Shown one piece after another: positions 15,557 through 23,713 of a stretch of 64,000 nt of DNA. Each line of letters starts with the position of its first letter. Position 1 is the first letter of the stretch. Under the pieces are notes generated by a model. It searched no databases. It saw only the letters and a program-made list of their open reading frames with translations, and was not told where the DNA came from. Source of the DNA: WHSW01 sp963821025 (GTDB lineage Bacteria > Actinomycetota > Thermoleophilia > Solirubrobacterales > 70-9). The position numbers and the translations under genes are program-made. The stretch covers positions 806,001 to 870,000 of the forward strand of contig CAWGCG010000003.1 in NCBI GenBank assembly GCA_963821025.1, read 5' to 3'.

Positions 15557-16590
15557 AGCCGCGACTCCTCGGGCAGCGCAAGGCGCCTGAAGGTTGTGAT
15601 CGCGAACCTGTCGGTCATCCCGGCGACGTAGTCGGTCACCCGCTGCAACTCCCCGTCCTCGGCCCCGCCTTCGGGGACCAGGGCCGGATCGTCGAGGTAG
15701 TAGTCGAACAGCCCACGCAATGTGCGGCGCACCCGCTCGTGCTCTCTGCGCGCCTCGCTGCCGAGATAGACGCGCTCGAACATGAACTTTCGAAGGCGCA
15801 GCATCGCCGACCCGATCTCCTCGGACTGGATTATCTCGTCGCGACCGCTCGAGCTGGCGACGATGTCGCGTACGAGCGTGTCGACACGAGCCGAGCCGGT
15901 CGGTCCGAGCAACTCGATCTCGGCGGCCGGCAGATCCTCGTCGGCGAGGACCCCGGCGCGGACCGCGTCATCGATGTCGTGGTTGATGTACGCGACCCGA
16001 TCGACCAGCCGCACCACCCTGCCCTCGAGCGTCGCCGGCTTCACGGACCCGGTGTGATTGAGGATTCCGTCGCGCACCGGCTCGGTCAGATTGAGCCCGC
16101 GACCGTCGCGCTCGAGCACGTCGACGACCCGAAGCGAGTGCAGGTTGTGCTTGAAGCCGGAAGCGCCACGCTCGCGCAGCGCCTCGTCGAGCAACTCCTC
16201 GCCGATGTGGCCGAACGGGGGGTGGCCGAGGTCGTGACCGAGGCCGATCGCCTCGGTCAGGTCCTCGTTGAGGCCGAGCGCCCGCGCCACCGTGCGGGCG
16301 ATGCAGCAGGTCTCGATCGTGTGGGTGAGCCGGGTGCGGTAGTGATCGCCTTCGGGGGCGATGAACACCTGCGTCTTGTGCTTCAGCCGTCGAAACGACT
16401 TCGCGTGCACGATCCGGTCGCGATCGCGTTGAAACGGCGTGCGCACCGGGCTGTCGGGCTCGGGCCGCCTGCGGTCAGACGGGTATGAGCGCGTCGCCGT
16501 GGCGGAGAGGAAGCCCTGCTCCCAGGCGCGGACCCGCTGCTCGACCGGCAGCGCGGCTGCGTTCTCGGTCTCGGTCGCCTCGTACTCCAA
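15553..16590 (-). CDS. dgt: dGTPase-like HD-domain phosphohydrolase
   Basis: A 345-aa HD-superfamily enzyme of the deoxyguanosinetriphosphate triphosphohydrolase-like family, which trims dNTP pools. The N-terminus has the family signature DRDRIVHAKSFRRLKHKTQV. Metal ligands are in RTRLTHTIETCCIARTVARA (first His) and AIGLGHDLGHPPFGHIGEEL (the HD pair plus the following His). The later Asp lies in VRLVDRVAYINHDIDDAVRA. The only in-frame start near the family N-terminus is the TTG at 16590. It precedes DUF3159 and dnaG on the same strand, linking nucleotide-pool control with replication. Confidence 0.93.
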   Translation of the reverse strand: MEYEATETENAAALPVEQRVRAWEQGFLSATATRSYPSDRRRPEPDSPVRTPFQRDRDRIVHAKSFRRLKHKTQVFIAPEGDHYRTRLTHTIETCCIARTVARALGLNEDLTEAIGLGHDLGHPPFGHIGEELLDEALRERGASGFKHNLHSLRVVDVLERDGRGLNLTEPVRDGILNHTGSVKPATLEGRVVRLVDRVAYINHDIDDAVRAGVLADEDLPAAEIELLGPTGSARVDTLVRDIVASSSGRDEIIQSEEIGSAMLRLRKFMFERVYLGSEARREHERVRRTLRGLFDYYLDDPALVPEGGAEDGELQRVTDYVAGMTDRFAITTFRRLALPEESRL

Positions 16591-16649
16591 GTCCGAATGA
16601 GCATAGGCGCGGGCATCCTCCGCTTCGCCCCCGGTGTGCTCGAGGCGGT

Positions 16650-17393
16650 CTAGGCCGCGGCGCGCAGCTGCACGTGGGCGTGGTGCTCGAGCGTCGTCGC
16701 GATCGCGCGCTCGGCCTGGCGCAGCGCCTTCTCACCCGCCGCGGGCGCCTGCGCGAGCGGTCGCCCGATCGCCTCGACCATGAACCGGTGCGCCTCGCCC
16801 GAGAGCGGGAAGGCTCCGCGCTCGCATGCCGCGCAGACGACCCCGCCCGCGTCCCCTGAAAACCCGGCGAGCTCATCGGCCTCGCCGCAGCGTGCGCAGG
16901 AGGCGAGCTCGGGGGCAAAGCCGGCGCAAAGCGCGAGCTTGAGCCGGAAAGCGAGTGCCGTCGCCAGCCCCGCGGCGCCGTCGGCGCTGCCGTCGCCGGC
17001 GATCGATTCGGAGCCGTCGAGGATCGTCAGGTAGCGGCAGAGCAAGTTGTAGGCGGCCGGGTTGGCCTCCTCGGAGTCGAGCAGGCGAAGGACCGCATCG
17101 CAGCCGCGCGCCGCGGCGCCGAGCGCCGGCCCGTCGGCGCGCAGGTTCGGATGACCGGCGACGGTGTGCGCGGCGGTCACCGTCATCAGGTCGCCGCGGC
17201 CCTCGTGCAGGATGAGGTCGAGTCTGAAGAACGGCTCGAGCCGCCCGCCGAAGCGCGAGCGCGGTCTGCGCACGCCCTTGGCGATCGCACCGACTCGCCC
17301 GCGGGTCGCGCTGTACAGGTGCAGCACCCGGTCGGCCTCGCCGTAGCGGATGCTGCGCAACACGATCGCCTCGGTCTTCAGCTTCCCGGGCAT
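16650..17393 (-). CDS. recO: DNA repair protein RecO
   Basis: Recombination mediator RecO (247 aa), which loads RecA on gapped DNA with RecR. The N-terminal OB-fold opens MPGKLKTEAIVLRSIRYGEA and continues VLHLYSATRGRVGAIAKGVR, both typical. The C-terminal helical part contains a four-Cys zinc site: ELASCARCGE and GGVVCAACERGAF (C-x2-C ... C-x2-C), followed by the conserved LSGEAHRFMVEA. The ATG at 17393 is chosen because it begins the OB-fold; the upstream extension is not family-like. It is 59 nt upstream of dgt. Confidence 0.95.
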   Translation of the reverse strand: MPGKLKTEAIVLRSIRYGEADRVLHLYSATRGRVGAIAKGVRRPRSRFGGRLEPFFRLDLILHEGRGDLMTVTAAHTVAGHPNLRADGPALGAAARGCDAVLRLLDSEEANPAAYNLLCRYLTILDGSESIAGDGSADGAAGLATALAFRLKLALCAGFAPELASCARCGEADELAGFSGDAGGVVCAACERGAFPLSGEAHRFMVEAIGRPLAQAPAAGEKALRQAERAIATTLEHHAHVQLRAAA

Positions 17394-17433
17394 CGCCTCG
17401 AAAGACTGACCGCGCCGCCGGACGCCGCGGGCG

Positions 17434-17790
17434 CTACTCGGCCGCGTAGTCGGAGGCACCGAGAAAATGCAGCGAGACGTAGGGCTGGTCGCCGACTACC
17501 CAGCTGTCGTGGTCGGGCGGGACCGCAAAGATGTCGCCCGGCTCCATCACCGCCTCGTAGCCCGGGCCGCTGACCGCGGCGCGACCCGAGACCACCAGCC
17601 CAAGGTGCTCGACCATGCAGCGATCCTCGGGCCCGGTGCCGACGTGCTCACTCCATTTCCAGCCGGGCTCGTAGGTGGCGCGGCCGATCGTCATCCCTCC
17701 CACCCCGACCAACTCGAAGCGCCCGAGCGGGAACTCGCGGACCTCGTCCGGCTGATCGAAGCGCCGCAGCAGGAACTCATCGATTGCCAT
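17434..17790 (-). CDS. Small cupin-domain protein
   Basis: Single-domain cupin, 118 aa. The barrel motifs are GWKWSEHVGTGPEDRCMVEH (cupin motif 1, with His and Glu ligand positions) and YEAVMEPGDIFAVPPDHDSW (motif 2 area, GDI then PPDHD). It likely binds a divalent metal, but enzyme versus binding function cannot be told. The ATG at 17790 overlaps the end of the P1 peptidase gene by 14 nt, so the two are cotranscribed. Similar cupins of unknown role are common in soil actinobacteria. Confidence 0.82.
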   Translation of the reverse strand: MAIDEFLLRRFDQPDEVREFPLGRFELVGVGGMTIGRATYEPGWKWSEHVGTGPEDRCMVEHLGLVVSGRAAVSGPGYEAVMEPGDIFAVPPDHDSWVVGDQPYVSLHFLGASDYAAE

Positions 17791-18736
17791 CGCCGCCGAT
17801 CCTAGGGCCGCCGCCGACCGAGTCGCGGACTGCGGCCGCGGTGACCGTCGCCGCGACGGTGCCGACCGCCAGCGCCCTGAATCGGTCCGGTGAGGCCGGC
17901 CCACCGGAGGCGATGCAGAAGGCGACGTCGCCGTCGACATCGGAGAACACCGGGTCGACCGAGCGCGCAACCCCCGCGCTCGCCATCCGCGCCACCCGGG
18001 TGCAGGCCGGCTTATCGAGCGCGGCGTCGGTCATCACACAGACGAGGGTCGTATTGCGTTCCTCGATCCCGGCCCAATCGGGCGGCGCCTCCATCTCGGC
18101 GATCGTGCGCGCGGTCGAGCTCGGGCGCTCGCCCTCTGGCACGAAGCCGGCGAGCACCTCACCGTCGGCGCCGATCACGTCGCCGAAGGCGTTGACGACG
18201 GCGACCGCGGCGACGGTCAGGCCGGTCCCGGTCTGCGCCGCGGCGTAGCCGAAGCCGGCGCGCGTCGCCCGCTCGCGGCCGTGGATCTTGCCCACCGCCG
18301 CGCCGGTGCCGCCGCCGACCGGCCCTCGCTCGGGCACGCCCGACGCCGCCGCCTCGCAGGCCGCGTAGCCGGCATCGGCGTCGGGGCGCGTGCGGGGATC
18401 GCCCTCGGTCAGGTCATAGATCACCGCGGCGGGGACGATCGGCACCAGTCCGCCGGGAGTCGGATACCCGCGCCCGCGCTGCTCGAGCCAGCGAACGGCG
18501 CCGTCGGCCGAGGCGAGCCCGAAGGCGCTGCCGCCGGTCAGCATCACGGCGCTCAGCTCGGCGGTTCCGGCGAGCGGCCCGATCACATCGGTCTCACGGG
18601 TCCCTGGACCTCCGCCGCGGACATCGACGCCGCCCTGGCTTCCCGGTGGCGCCAGCACCACCGTGCAACCGGTGCGCGCGGCCTCGTCAGTGAAATGGCC
18701 GATCTCGAAGCCGTCGGGCGGCGCCACCTCGGTCAA
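17777..18736 (-). CDS. P1 family (DmpA-type, MEROPS S58) peptidase
   Basis: Member of the P1/DmpA family of Ntn-fold aminopeptidases, about 319 aa. The body shows GFEIGHFTDEAARTGCTVVL, VMLTGGSAFGLASADGAVRW, PVGGGTGAAVGKIHGRERAT and TVAAVAVVNAFGDVIGADGE, all characteristic. The family is self-cleaving before a catalytic Ser/Thr; the exact residue is not assigned here. The TTG at 18736 overlaps the fpg stop as TTGA and gives an N-terminus fitting the family. The open frame continues to a TTG at 18790, which would overlap fpg by 58 nt. It precedes the cupin gene with a 14-nt overlap. Confidence 0.85.
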   Translation of the reverse strand: MTEVAPPDGFEIGHFTDEAARTGCTVVLAPPGSQGGVDVRGGGPGTRETDVIGPLAGTAELSAVMLTGGSAFGLASADGAVRWLEQRGRGYPTPGGLVPIVPAAVIYDLTEGDPRTRPDADAGYAACEAAASGVPERGPVGGGTGAAVGKIHGRERATRAGFGYAAAQTGTGLTVAAVAVVNAFGDVIGADGEVLAGFVPEGERPSSTARTIAEMEAPPDWAGIEERNTTLVCVMTDAALDKPACTRVARMASAGVARSVDPVFSDVDGDVAFCIASGGPASPDRFRALAVGTVAATVTAAAVRDSVGGGPRIGGDGNR

Positions 18737-19662
18737 GCTCGCGCCCTGCCTTTCGGGCGCCGCCGCCGGGCGCGCAGACGGCGCTGACAACCGGGGCAGA
18801 AGTAGGTCGATCGTCCGGAGACGACGATCCGCCGGATCGTTCCGTCACAGCGCACGCACGGTTCTCCCTCGCGGGTGTGGACGAGGAACTCCTCCTGCAT
18901 CGCGCCGCGTTCACCGCGGGCGTCGCGATAGTCGTCGATCGACGAGCCGCCCCGGTCGAGGCCGAGCCGCAGCGCCTCGACGATCCCCTCACAGAGGTCC
19001 TCGCAATGCTCGATCCGCATCGAGCCGGCGGGCGAGAGCGGGTGCAGGCGAGCGCGAAAGAGCGCCTCGTCGGCATAGATGTTGCCGATCCCCGCGATCC
19101 CCGACTGGTTCAGCAAGAACGACTTCAGCGGCGCTCTGCGCCCGGCCGCAAGCTCGAGCAGCCCCTCTGGTGTGAGCTGCTCCGAGAGCGGCTCGATCCC
19201 GAGCCGGGCGGCAAAATAGGCGTCGAGCTCATCCCCCGCAAGCACCGCCGCGTGGCCGAATCGCCTGGCGTCAGTGAACCAGAGCTCCGAGCCGTCGTCG
19301 AAGCCGATCCGCGCGCGCAGATGGCGCGCCTCGGGGCGGGCCTCATAGAGCCGCGGCCCACCGAGCCGCGGCGCCTCCATAAGGTCGGCGACCGCCTCGG
19401 CGCCGGGGTCGCGTAGGAGCAGGTTGCCGGTCATCCGCAGGTGCATGACCAGGGCCGAGCCGTCGTCGAGGCGCACGACCAGGTACTTGCCACGGCGGTC
19501 GACCGCCTCGATCGTTCGCCCGCTCAGGGCGCGCTCGACCGCGGCCGGCGGCTCGGGGCGGGTCCAGCGTTGATCGAGGACCTCGACCGAGGCGATCCGC
19601 AGGCCGAGCACGCCGGGCTCGAGCTGGCGACGCACGGTTTCGACCTCGGGCAGCTCGGGCAT
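18733..19662 (-). CDS. mutM: Formamidopyrimidine-DNA glycosylase (MutM/Fpg)
   Basis: Base-excision enzyme removing 8-oxoguanine and ring-opened purines (309 aa). MPELPEVETVRRQLEP gives the catalytic Pro2 and Glu3. A lysine in RGKYLVVRLDDGSALVMHLR follows. LLNQSGIAGIGNIYADEAL is the H2TH region. The C-terminal zinc finger is CVRCDG ... YFCPGCQRRL (C-x2-C ... C-x2-C). The tail is unusually basic (RARRRRPKGRARA). An insertion of about 15-20 residues around MEAPRLGGPRLYEARPEARH makes it slightly longer than E. coli Fpg. The start ATG at 19662 is fixed by the need for Pro at position 2. Confidence 0.96.
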   Translation of the reverse strand: MPELPEVETVRRQLEPGVLGLRIASVEVLDQRWTRPEPPAAVERALSGRTIEAVDRRGKYLVVRLDDGSALVMHLRMTGNLLLRDPGAEAVADLMEAPRLGGPRLYEARPEARHLRARIGFDDGSELWFTDARRFGHAAVLAGDELDAYFAARLGIEPLSEQLTPEGLLELAAGRRAPLKSFLLNQSGIAGIGNIYADEALFRARLHPLSPAGSMRIEHCEDLCEGIVEALRLGLDRGGSSIDDYRDARGERGAMQEEFLVHTREGEPCVRCDGTIRRIVVSGRSTYFCPGCQRRLRARRRRPKGRARA

Positions 19663-19722
19663 GGACTCATTCTGGCCAACCGGCCGATCACGGCCGAGCC
19701 CCGAGGCGCTATCAAGGATCAG

Positions 19723-20223
19723 GTGCCCACCGTCGTCGAGGCCGAAAAGCAACATCTCCCGGCAATCCGAGAGATCTACGCCGAGGTCGTTCGCACTTCG
19801 CAGGCGACCTTCGACATCGACCCGCCGGGCCTCGGTCACTGGGAACGGGTGCTGGCCGACTGCGATCCCGCCGCCGGTCACCTCCTGATCGTCGCGCTCG
19901 CCGACGACGGGGCGGTGCTCGGGTTCGCCAAGAGCGGGCGCTTCAAGGACAAGGGCGCCTATGCGAGCACCTGCGAGGTCTCCGTCTACGTCGACGCCGA
20001 AGCACGCGGCGGCGGCGTCGGTCGCGAACTCTACGGGCGGCTGTTCGAGCTCCTCGACGCCTCGCCGCTGCTGCTGGCGACCGCCGGGATCGCCGAGCCC
20101 AATCCCCCCAGCACGGCGCTTCACCTCGGCTTCGGGTTCGAGCCGGTCGGGACCTTCCACCGCGTCGGGGTCAAGTTCGACCGCGCCTGGGACGTGAGCT
20201 GGTATGAGCGCCGGCTCGGCTAG
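19723..20223 (+). CDS. GNAT family N-acetyltransferase (phosphinothricin acetyltransferase-like)
   Basis: A 166-aa acetyl-CoA-dependent N-acyltransferase. The GNAT core shows IREIYAEVVRTSQATFDIDP, VLGFAKSGRFKDKGAYASTC, EVSVYVDAEARGGGVGREL (motif A, with GGGVG as the CoA pyrophosphate loop) and ALHLGFGFEPVGTFHRVGVK near the end. The E-V-S-V-Y-V motif and the tail are typical of Pat/Bar-like or MnaT-like enzymes acting on small amines. The start is taken as the GTG at 19723 with AAGGA just upstream; the long upstream frame is antisense to mutM. It is divergent from mutM by 60 nt. Confidence 0.88.
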   Translation: MPTVVEAEKQHLPAIREIYAEVVRTSQATFDIDPPGLGHWERVLADCDPAAGHLLIVALADDGAVLGFAKSGRFKDKGAYASTCEVSVYVDAEARGGGVGRELYGRLFELLDASPLLLATAGIAEPNPPSTALHLGFGFEPVGTFHRVGVKFDRAWDVSWYERRLG

Positions 20224-20467
20224 GCCGTCGCCCGCGGTGCGCGGTGGTGTGGTCACCGCTCGGGCATCCAGGGCCTGGGCGGAAGCGGAACTGAGCGGAT
20301 CACCCTGCACTCCTGCCGTCACAGCTCCCGCCAGCCTGATGATTGCCGCCGGGGTGAACGCGAGCGCCCTCTCGACCTCCCTGCGCCTACTCACACGGTC
20401 GCCTGACCCGAGTACCGCTTCTCGTCCAAAGCGACACTTTCATCGACGGCCTGGAAGTCTCCCGGCC
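20224..20467 (+). other. Intergenic region upstream of the small P-loop gene
   Basis: These 244 nt are less GC-biased than their neighbours and show no convincing coding. No tRNA, terminator with T-run or clear palindrome was found. The stretch presumably holds the promoter of the following gene. Confidence 0.35.
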
Positions 20468-20929
20468 ATGCGCGTTTTGCTCACCGGGATCTCCGGCGCG
20501 GGCAAGTCCACGTTGGTGGGCGAGCTGCGAGACCGCGGATACGCCGCTTACGATGCCGAAGACGACGGATTCGCCGAGCCGCGAGCGGACGGGCGCTGGG
20601 GCTGGCGCGCCGCTCAAGTGGCCGAACTGCTCAACCGATCGCCGGATCAGCTCTTGTTCTTTGCCGGCTGCTCTGAGGAGCAGGCAGAGCTTCCGTTCGA
20701 CTATCGCGTCTTGCTGACTGCTCCCGAGCCGGTGCTAGTCGACCGGCTGTGGAAGCGAACGAACAATCCATACGGCCAGGACGAGCGGGAGCTTTCGCAG
20801 GTACTCGCTGATCTCGCCGAGATCGAGCCGCTGTTGCGGCGCTCGGCTGACCTGGTCCTGGTGACCACCGAATCGACAGCAAGAATCGCGGACGATCTGC
20901 TTCGACGAGTCGCGGAGCTGAGTCCATGA
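20468..20929 (+). CDS. Small P-loop NTPase / kinase-like protein, 153 aa
   Basis: Begins MRVLLTGISGAGKSTLVGEL, a perfect Walker A loop (GxxGxGKST), and then GYAAYDAEDDGFAEPRADGR. The order resembles shikimate or gluconate kinase-like small kinases: DQLLFFAGCSEEQAELPFDY is the substrate-side strand, RVLLTAPEPVLVDRLWKRTN the lid and LID-Arg region, and DLVLVTTESTARIADDLLRR the C-terminal strand and helix. Substrate unknown. The ATG at 20468 starts the P-loop strand directly; no in-frame upstream region looks coding. It is an isolated gene, convergent with xerD. Confidence 0.8.
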   Translation: MRVLLTGISGAGKSTLVGELRDRGYAAYDAEDDGFAEPRADGRWGWRAAQVAELLNRSPDQLLFFAGCSEEQAELPFDYRVLLTAPEPVLVDRLWKRTNNPYGQDERELSQVLADLAEIEPLLRRSADLVLVTTESTARIADDLLRRVAELSP

Positions 20930-21091
20930 CGAGAAGCTGCGCCTTCCATCCGAAGCGAAGCTCTTGGTTCTCGGGTGGCCGATCTGACTGGCGCATCCAC
21001 TGGCGCACGTGGCCCAATCGGCGTGCTGAATCGGCCGAGGCCCTCGCGACGTACGGCGCCGAAAGCGCTTGATCAAGCGGCCCGACCAGGA

Positions 21092-22066
21092 CTACCCCGT
21101 GGCCCGGGGATGGGCCGCGAAGTAGACCTCCTTGATCTTCTCGCGCGAGAGGTGGGTGTAGAGCTGGGTGGTGGCGACGTCGGCGTGGCCGAGCATCTCC
21201 TGGACCGAGCGCAGGTCACAGCCCCCGGACAGCAGGTGGGTGGCGAAGGTGTGGCGCAGCGTGTGCGGGCTCATCTTGCCCTCGAGCCCGGATTCCTTGG
21301 CGTGGCGCTGGATGATCTTGTAGAGCCCCTGGCGGGTGAGCGCGCCGCCGCGGAAGTTGACGAACAGCTTGCTTTCGGAGCGCTCGCCGACGAGCTCGCC
21401 TCGGCCGGATCGCAGGTAGCGGTCGATCGCCCGCGCAGCCTGCCGGCCGAGCGGGACGAGCCGCTCCTTCGAGCCCTTGCCGTGGGGACGGATGAAGCCA
21501 CGGCGGATGTCGACATCGCCGAGCTCGAGGCCGATCGCCTCCGAGGCGCGCAGCCCGCAGCCGTACATCACCTCCAACAGGGCGCGATCGCGCACCTCGA
21601 TCGGGCCGCCGCCGTTGGCACTTTCGAGCAACTTGGTGACCTCGGCCTGGCTCAGCACCTGCGGCAGCTTGCGTGACTTCTGCGGCGGGCTCAGGGTGGC
21701 CGTCGGATCGTCGGCGATCAGCTCCTCGCGGCGCAGGTGACGGTAAAAGGAACGCAGGCAGGCGGTCTTGCGGCTGATCGTCGCCGGCGAGCACGCCGGC
21801 CGGCCGCCCTCACCATCGGCGTCGGGCCGCGCCCCGGTCGCCAGGTCGGCGAGGAAGTCGGCGATGTCGGCGCGCACCGCCTCTGTGGCTTCGCGGTCGC
21901 GGGCGGCGAGGAAGGCGCCGAACTGCAGCAGGTCGGTCCGGTAAGCGTCGAGGGTGTTGCGGGCAAGGCCGCGCTCGAACTCGAGGTAGGCGAGAAAGTC
22001 GAGGACCAGCGCCTCGAAGCGGGCGTCGGTGCGGCGCATCTCGGGTCTGTCGACGGCGACGGCCAT
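21092..22066 (-). CDS. xerD: Tyrosine recombinase XerD
   Basis: Chromosome-dimer resolving site-specific recombinase (324 aa). The N-terminal SAM-like domain has FLAYLEFERGLARNTLDAYR. The catalytic domain carries all family residues: Arg in MYGCGLRASEAIGLELGDVD, Lys in HGKGSKERLVPLG, HTLRHTFATHLL (H-x-x-R), LGHADVATTQLYTHL with the His and the nucleophile Tyr. A low-complexity insertion (GARPDADGEGGRPACS) lies between the domains. Start ATG at 22066. It closes the conserved tlyA-to-xerD block, as in mycobacteria where xerD follows a nudix gene. It therefore looks like the housekeeping Xer enzyme and not a phage integrase. Confidence 0.95.
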   Translation of the reverse strand: MAVAVDRPEMRRTDARFEALVLDFLAYLEFERGLARNTLDAYRTDLLQFGAFLAARDREATEAVRADIADFLADLATGARPDADGEGGRPACSPATISRKTACLRSFYRHLRREELIADDPTATLSPPQKSRKLPQVLSQAEVTKLLESANGGGPIEVRDRALLEVMYGCGLRASEAIGLELGDVDIRRGFIRPHGKGSKERLVPLGRQAARAIDRYLRSGRGELVGERSESKLFVNFRGGALTRQGLYKIIQRHAKESGLEGKMSPHTLRHTFATHLLSGGCDLRSVQEMLGHADVATTQLYTHLSREKIKEVYFAAHPRATG

Positions 22067-22115
22067 AGGCCGGGGTTTCTGCCGGGGCCGGCCCGACCCT
22101 GCCGGTGCAAGCCGA

Positions 22116-22637
22116 TTACCGCCGGGCGCGCTCGAGCAGCAGCATCCCAATCAGCGATTTCGAGTCGCGGCATTCCCCGATCGCCCGGTCGAGCTCGGCC
22201 AGCGGCCAGGCGACGATTTCGATCCGCTCCTCGGGATCGGGCTGGTGGTCGTCGATCGGCTCGAGCCGGGTGGCCGAGAAGACGATCACCTCCTCCTCGG
22301 CAAAGCCGGGCGAGGTGTAGAAGCGCTTCAGCTCACGCCAGTCGGCGGCCGAGCGGCCGATCTCCTCGGCGAGCTCGCGGCGGGCGCACTCGAGCGGCGT
22401 CTCGCCGTCGACGTCGAGCTTGCCCGCCGGCAACTCCAGCAGTCGCTCCTCACCGACGGCCTCGCGCGGCTGGCGCACCAGGTAGATGTGATCGTCGTCG
22501 TAGGCGACGATCGCAACCGCGCCCGGGTGCGCGACTATCTGGCGCTCGGCGGTCGAACCGTCGGCGTAGCGAAACTCGTCGACACGGACGTCGGCGATCG
22601 GCCCCTCGTATTCGGTTCGCGAGTTGATCCGCTCCAT
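22116..22637 (-). CDS. NUDIX hydrolase, ADP-ribose pyrophosphatase type
   Basis: A 173-aa Nudix enzyme. The Nudix box is complete: GKLDVDGETPLECARRELAE continuing into EIG (G-x5-E-x7-R-E-x2-E-E-x-G). The N-terminal part VDEFRYADGSTAERQIVAHP and RFYTSPGFAEEEVIVFSATR are typical of the ADP-ribose pyrophosphatase subgroup, where a Pro-rich loop after the box contacts the sugar. It lies 11 nt after DUF3866 and 49 nt before xerD, the same position as the mycobacterial pyrophosphatase gene downstream of pyrG. Confidence 0.93.
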   Translation of the reverse strand: MERINSRTEYEGPIADVRVDEFRYADGSTAERQIVAHPGAVAIVAYDDDHIYLVRQPREAVGEERLLELPAGKLDVDGETPLECARRELAEEIGRSAADWRELKRFYTSPGFAEEEVIVFSATRLEPIDDHQPDPEERIEIVAWPLAELDRAIGECRDSKSLIGMLLLERARR

Positions 22638-22648
22638 CGGCGGACCTC

Positions 22649-23713
22649 CTACCCGCTGAGCGCGCCCGCCACCGCCCTGCCCGACGCCAGCGGCGCTGCG
22701 AAGAACAGAGGATCCTGATCGAGCGTCCGGCCCATCGTCTGCGCCGGCAGGCCGCTGGCTGCGTATCCGGCCAGGTCGATCTGCTCGACCGCGAGATCGT
22801 GGCGGCCGGTGCAGATCTCGATCAGGTCGTCGAGCGCCGCCTGCGCCGAGCCACCGACAGGGGCCGCGACGTCGAGCAGCGGCCAGCCCTCGAGCTCGGC
22901 CTCGGGCACCGGGACCCGGACCGGCGCGAGCAGCATCTCGAGGACGATCGCCGAGTGGTGGCTGAGACCGCGGTGGCGCGGGCGCTCGTCAGAGCTCGAC
23001 AGACGCGGGCAGACCAGGGTCGGCATCCCAAGCGCGAGCGCGGTGTGGGCGGCGTCGAGCGCCGCCATCCCGCCGTGGCCGAGGTGGGTTGCCGAGCCGA
23101 GGATTCCCGGGCCGGGGCCGGTGATGATCGCCTCCCAGCCGAGCCCGCGCGCGGCCGCGTCGAGCGCGCCCGCGAGGCTGACCGCCTCCCGCTCGCCGCC
23201 GTAGGCCGGGCCGGCGGTGATGTGACCGCAAAGCAGTCCGCGCTCGACCAGCTCGGCGACGTCGCGCGAGAGCGCGCCCGGAAGCGCCCCGCCCGGCCCC
23301 TGGACGAAGCCGAGGCGAAGGCCGGGCCGGGCCTGCGCCGCAGCCCAGGCGGCCGGCGCCAAGTGGCCGTGCAACGCCACCACCAGCACCGGCGGTCGCG
23401 GCGAGCCGGCGTCGGGCCCGTCGGCGAGCTCGACCGACTCGACCGGATGCTGGAGCGAGGTGTAGTTGAGCTTGATCACGTGCTCGTCGCCCCCGGCCGG
23501 CGAGCCGAGCCCCCGGCTCAGGTTCGCGTGGACCACGTCGAAGCCGCCGGAGCCGAGGTCGAGGTCGAGGCCGACGGTGTTGACGACGACCTCGTCGCCG
23601 AGCTCGGCCCGCCCGACGATCGACTCGTCCGCCCAGGCGCGGCGACGCTCACCGTCGAGGTCGATTTCGAGCGGCTCGACGCCGACCACCTTGCCCCGGC
23701 GCAGGCTCAGCAT
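22649..23713 (-). CDS. DUF3866 family protein
   Basis: A 354-aa soluble protein of the actinobacterial DUF3866 family, function unknown. It begins MLSLRRGKVVGVEPLEIDLD with a small beta-domain, then HVIKLNYTSLQHPVESVELA, and a larger alpha/beta domain with VVALHGHLAPAAWAA, GHITAGPAYGGEREAVSLA and ATHLGHGGMAALDAAHTALA. Gly-rich loops and conserved His suggest an enzyme or ligand-binding fold. Its stop and start codons interlock with neighbours: the ATG at 23713 shares one base with the M20 stop. Genes of this family are usually found between pyrG and xerD in actinobacteria. Confidence 0.88.
   Translation of the reverse strand: MLSLRRGKVVGVEPLEIDLDGERRRAWADESIVGRAELGDEVVVNTVGLDLDLGSGGFDVVHANLSRGLGSPAGGDEHVIKLNYTSLQHPVESVELADGPDAGSPRPPVLVVALHGHLAPAAWAAAQARPGLRLGFVQGPGGALPGALSRDVAELVERGLLCGHITAGPAYGGEREAVSLAGALDAAARGLGWEAIITGPGPGILGSATHLGHGGMAALDAAHTALALGMPTLVCPRLSSSDERPRHRGLSHHSAIVLEMLLAPVRVPVPEAELEGWPLLDVAAPVGGSAQAALDDLIEICTGRHDLAVEQIDLAGYAASGLPAQTMGRTLDQDPLFFAAPLASGRAVAGALSG

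Noticed and set aside
21092..22066. Tyrosine recombinase as a sign of a phage or integrative element
   Set aside because: Its position after pyrG and a nudix gene is that of the housekeeping xerD of actinobacteria, and no phage genes are adjacent.
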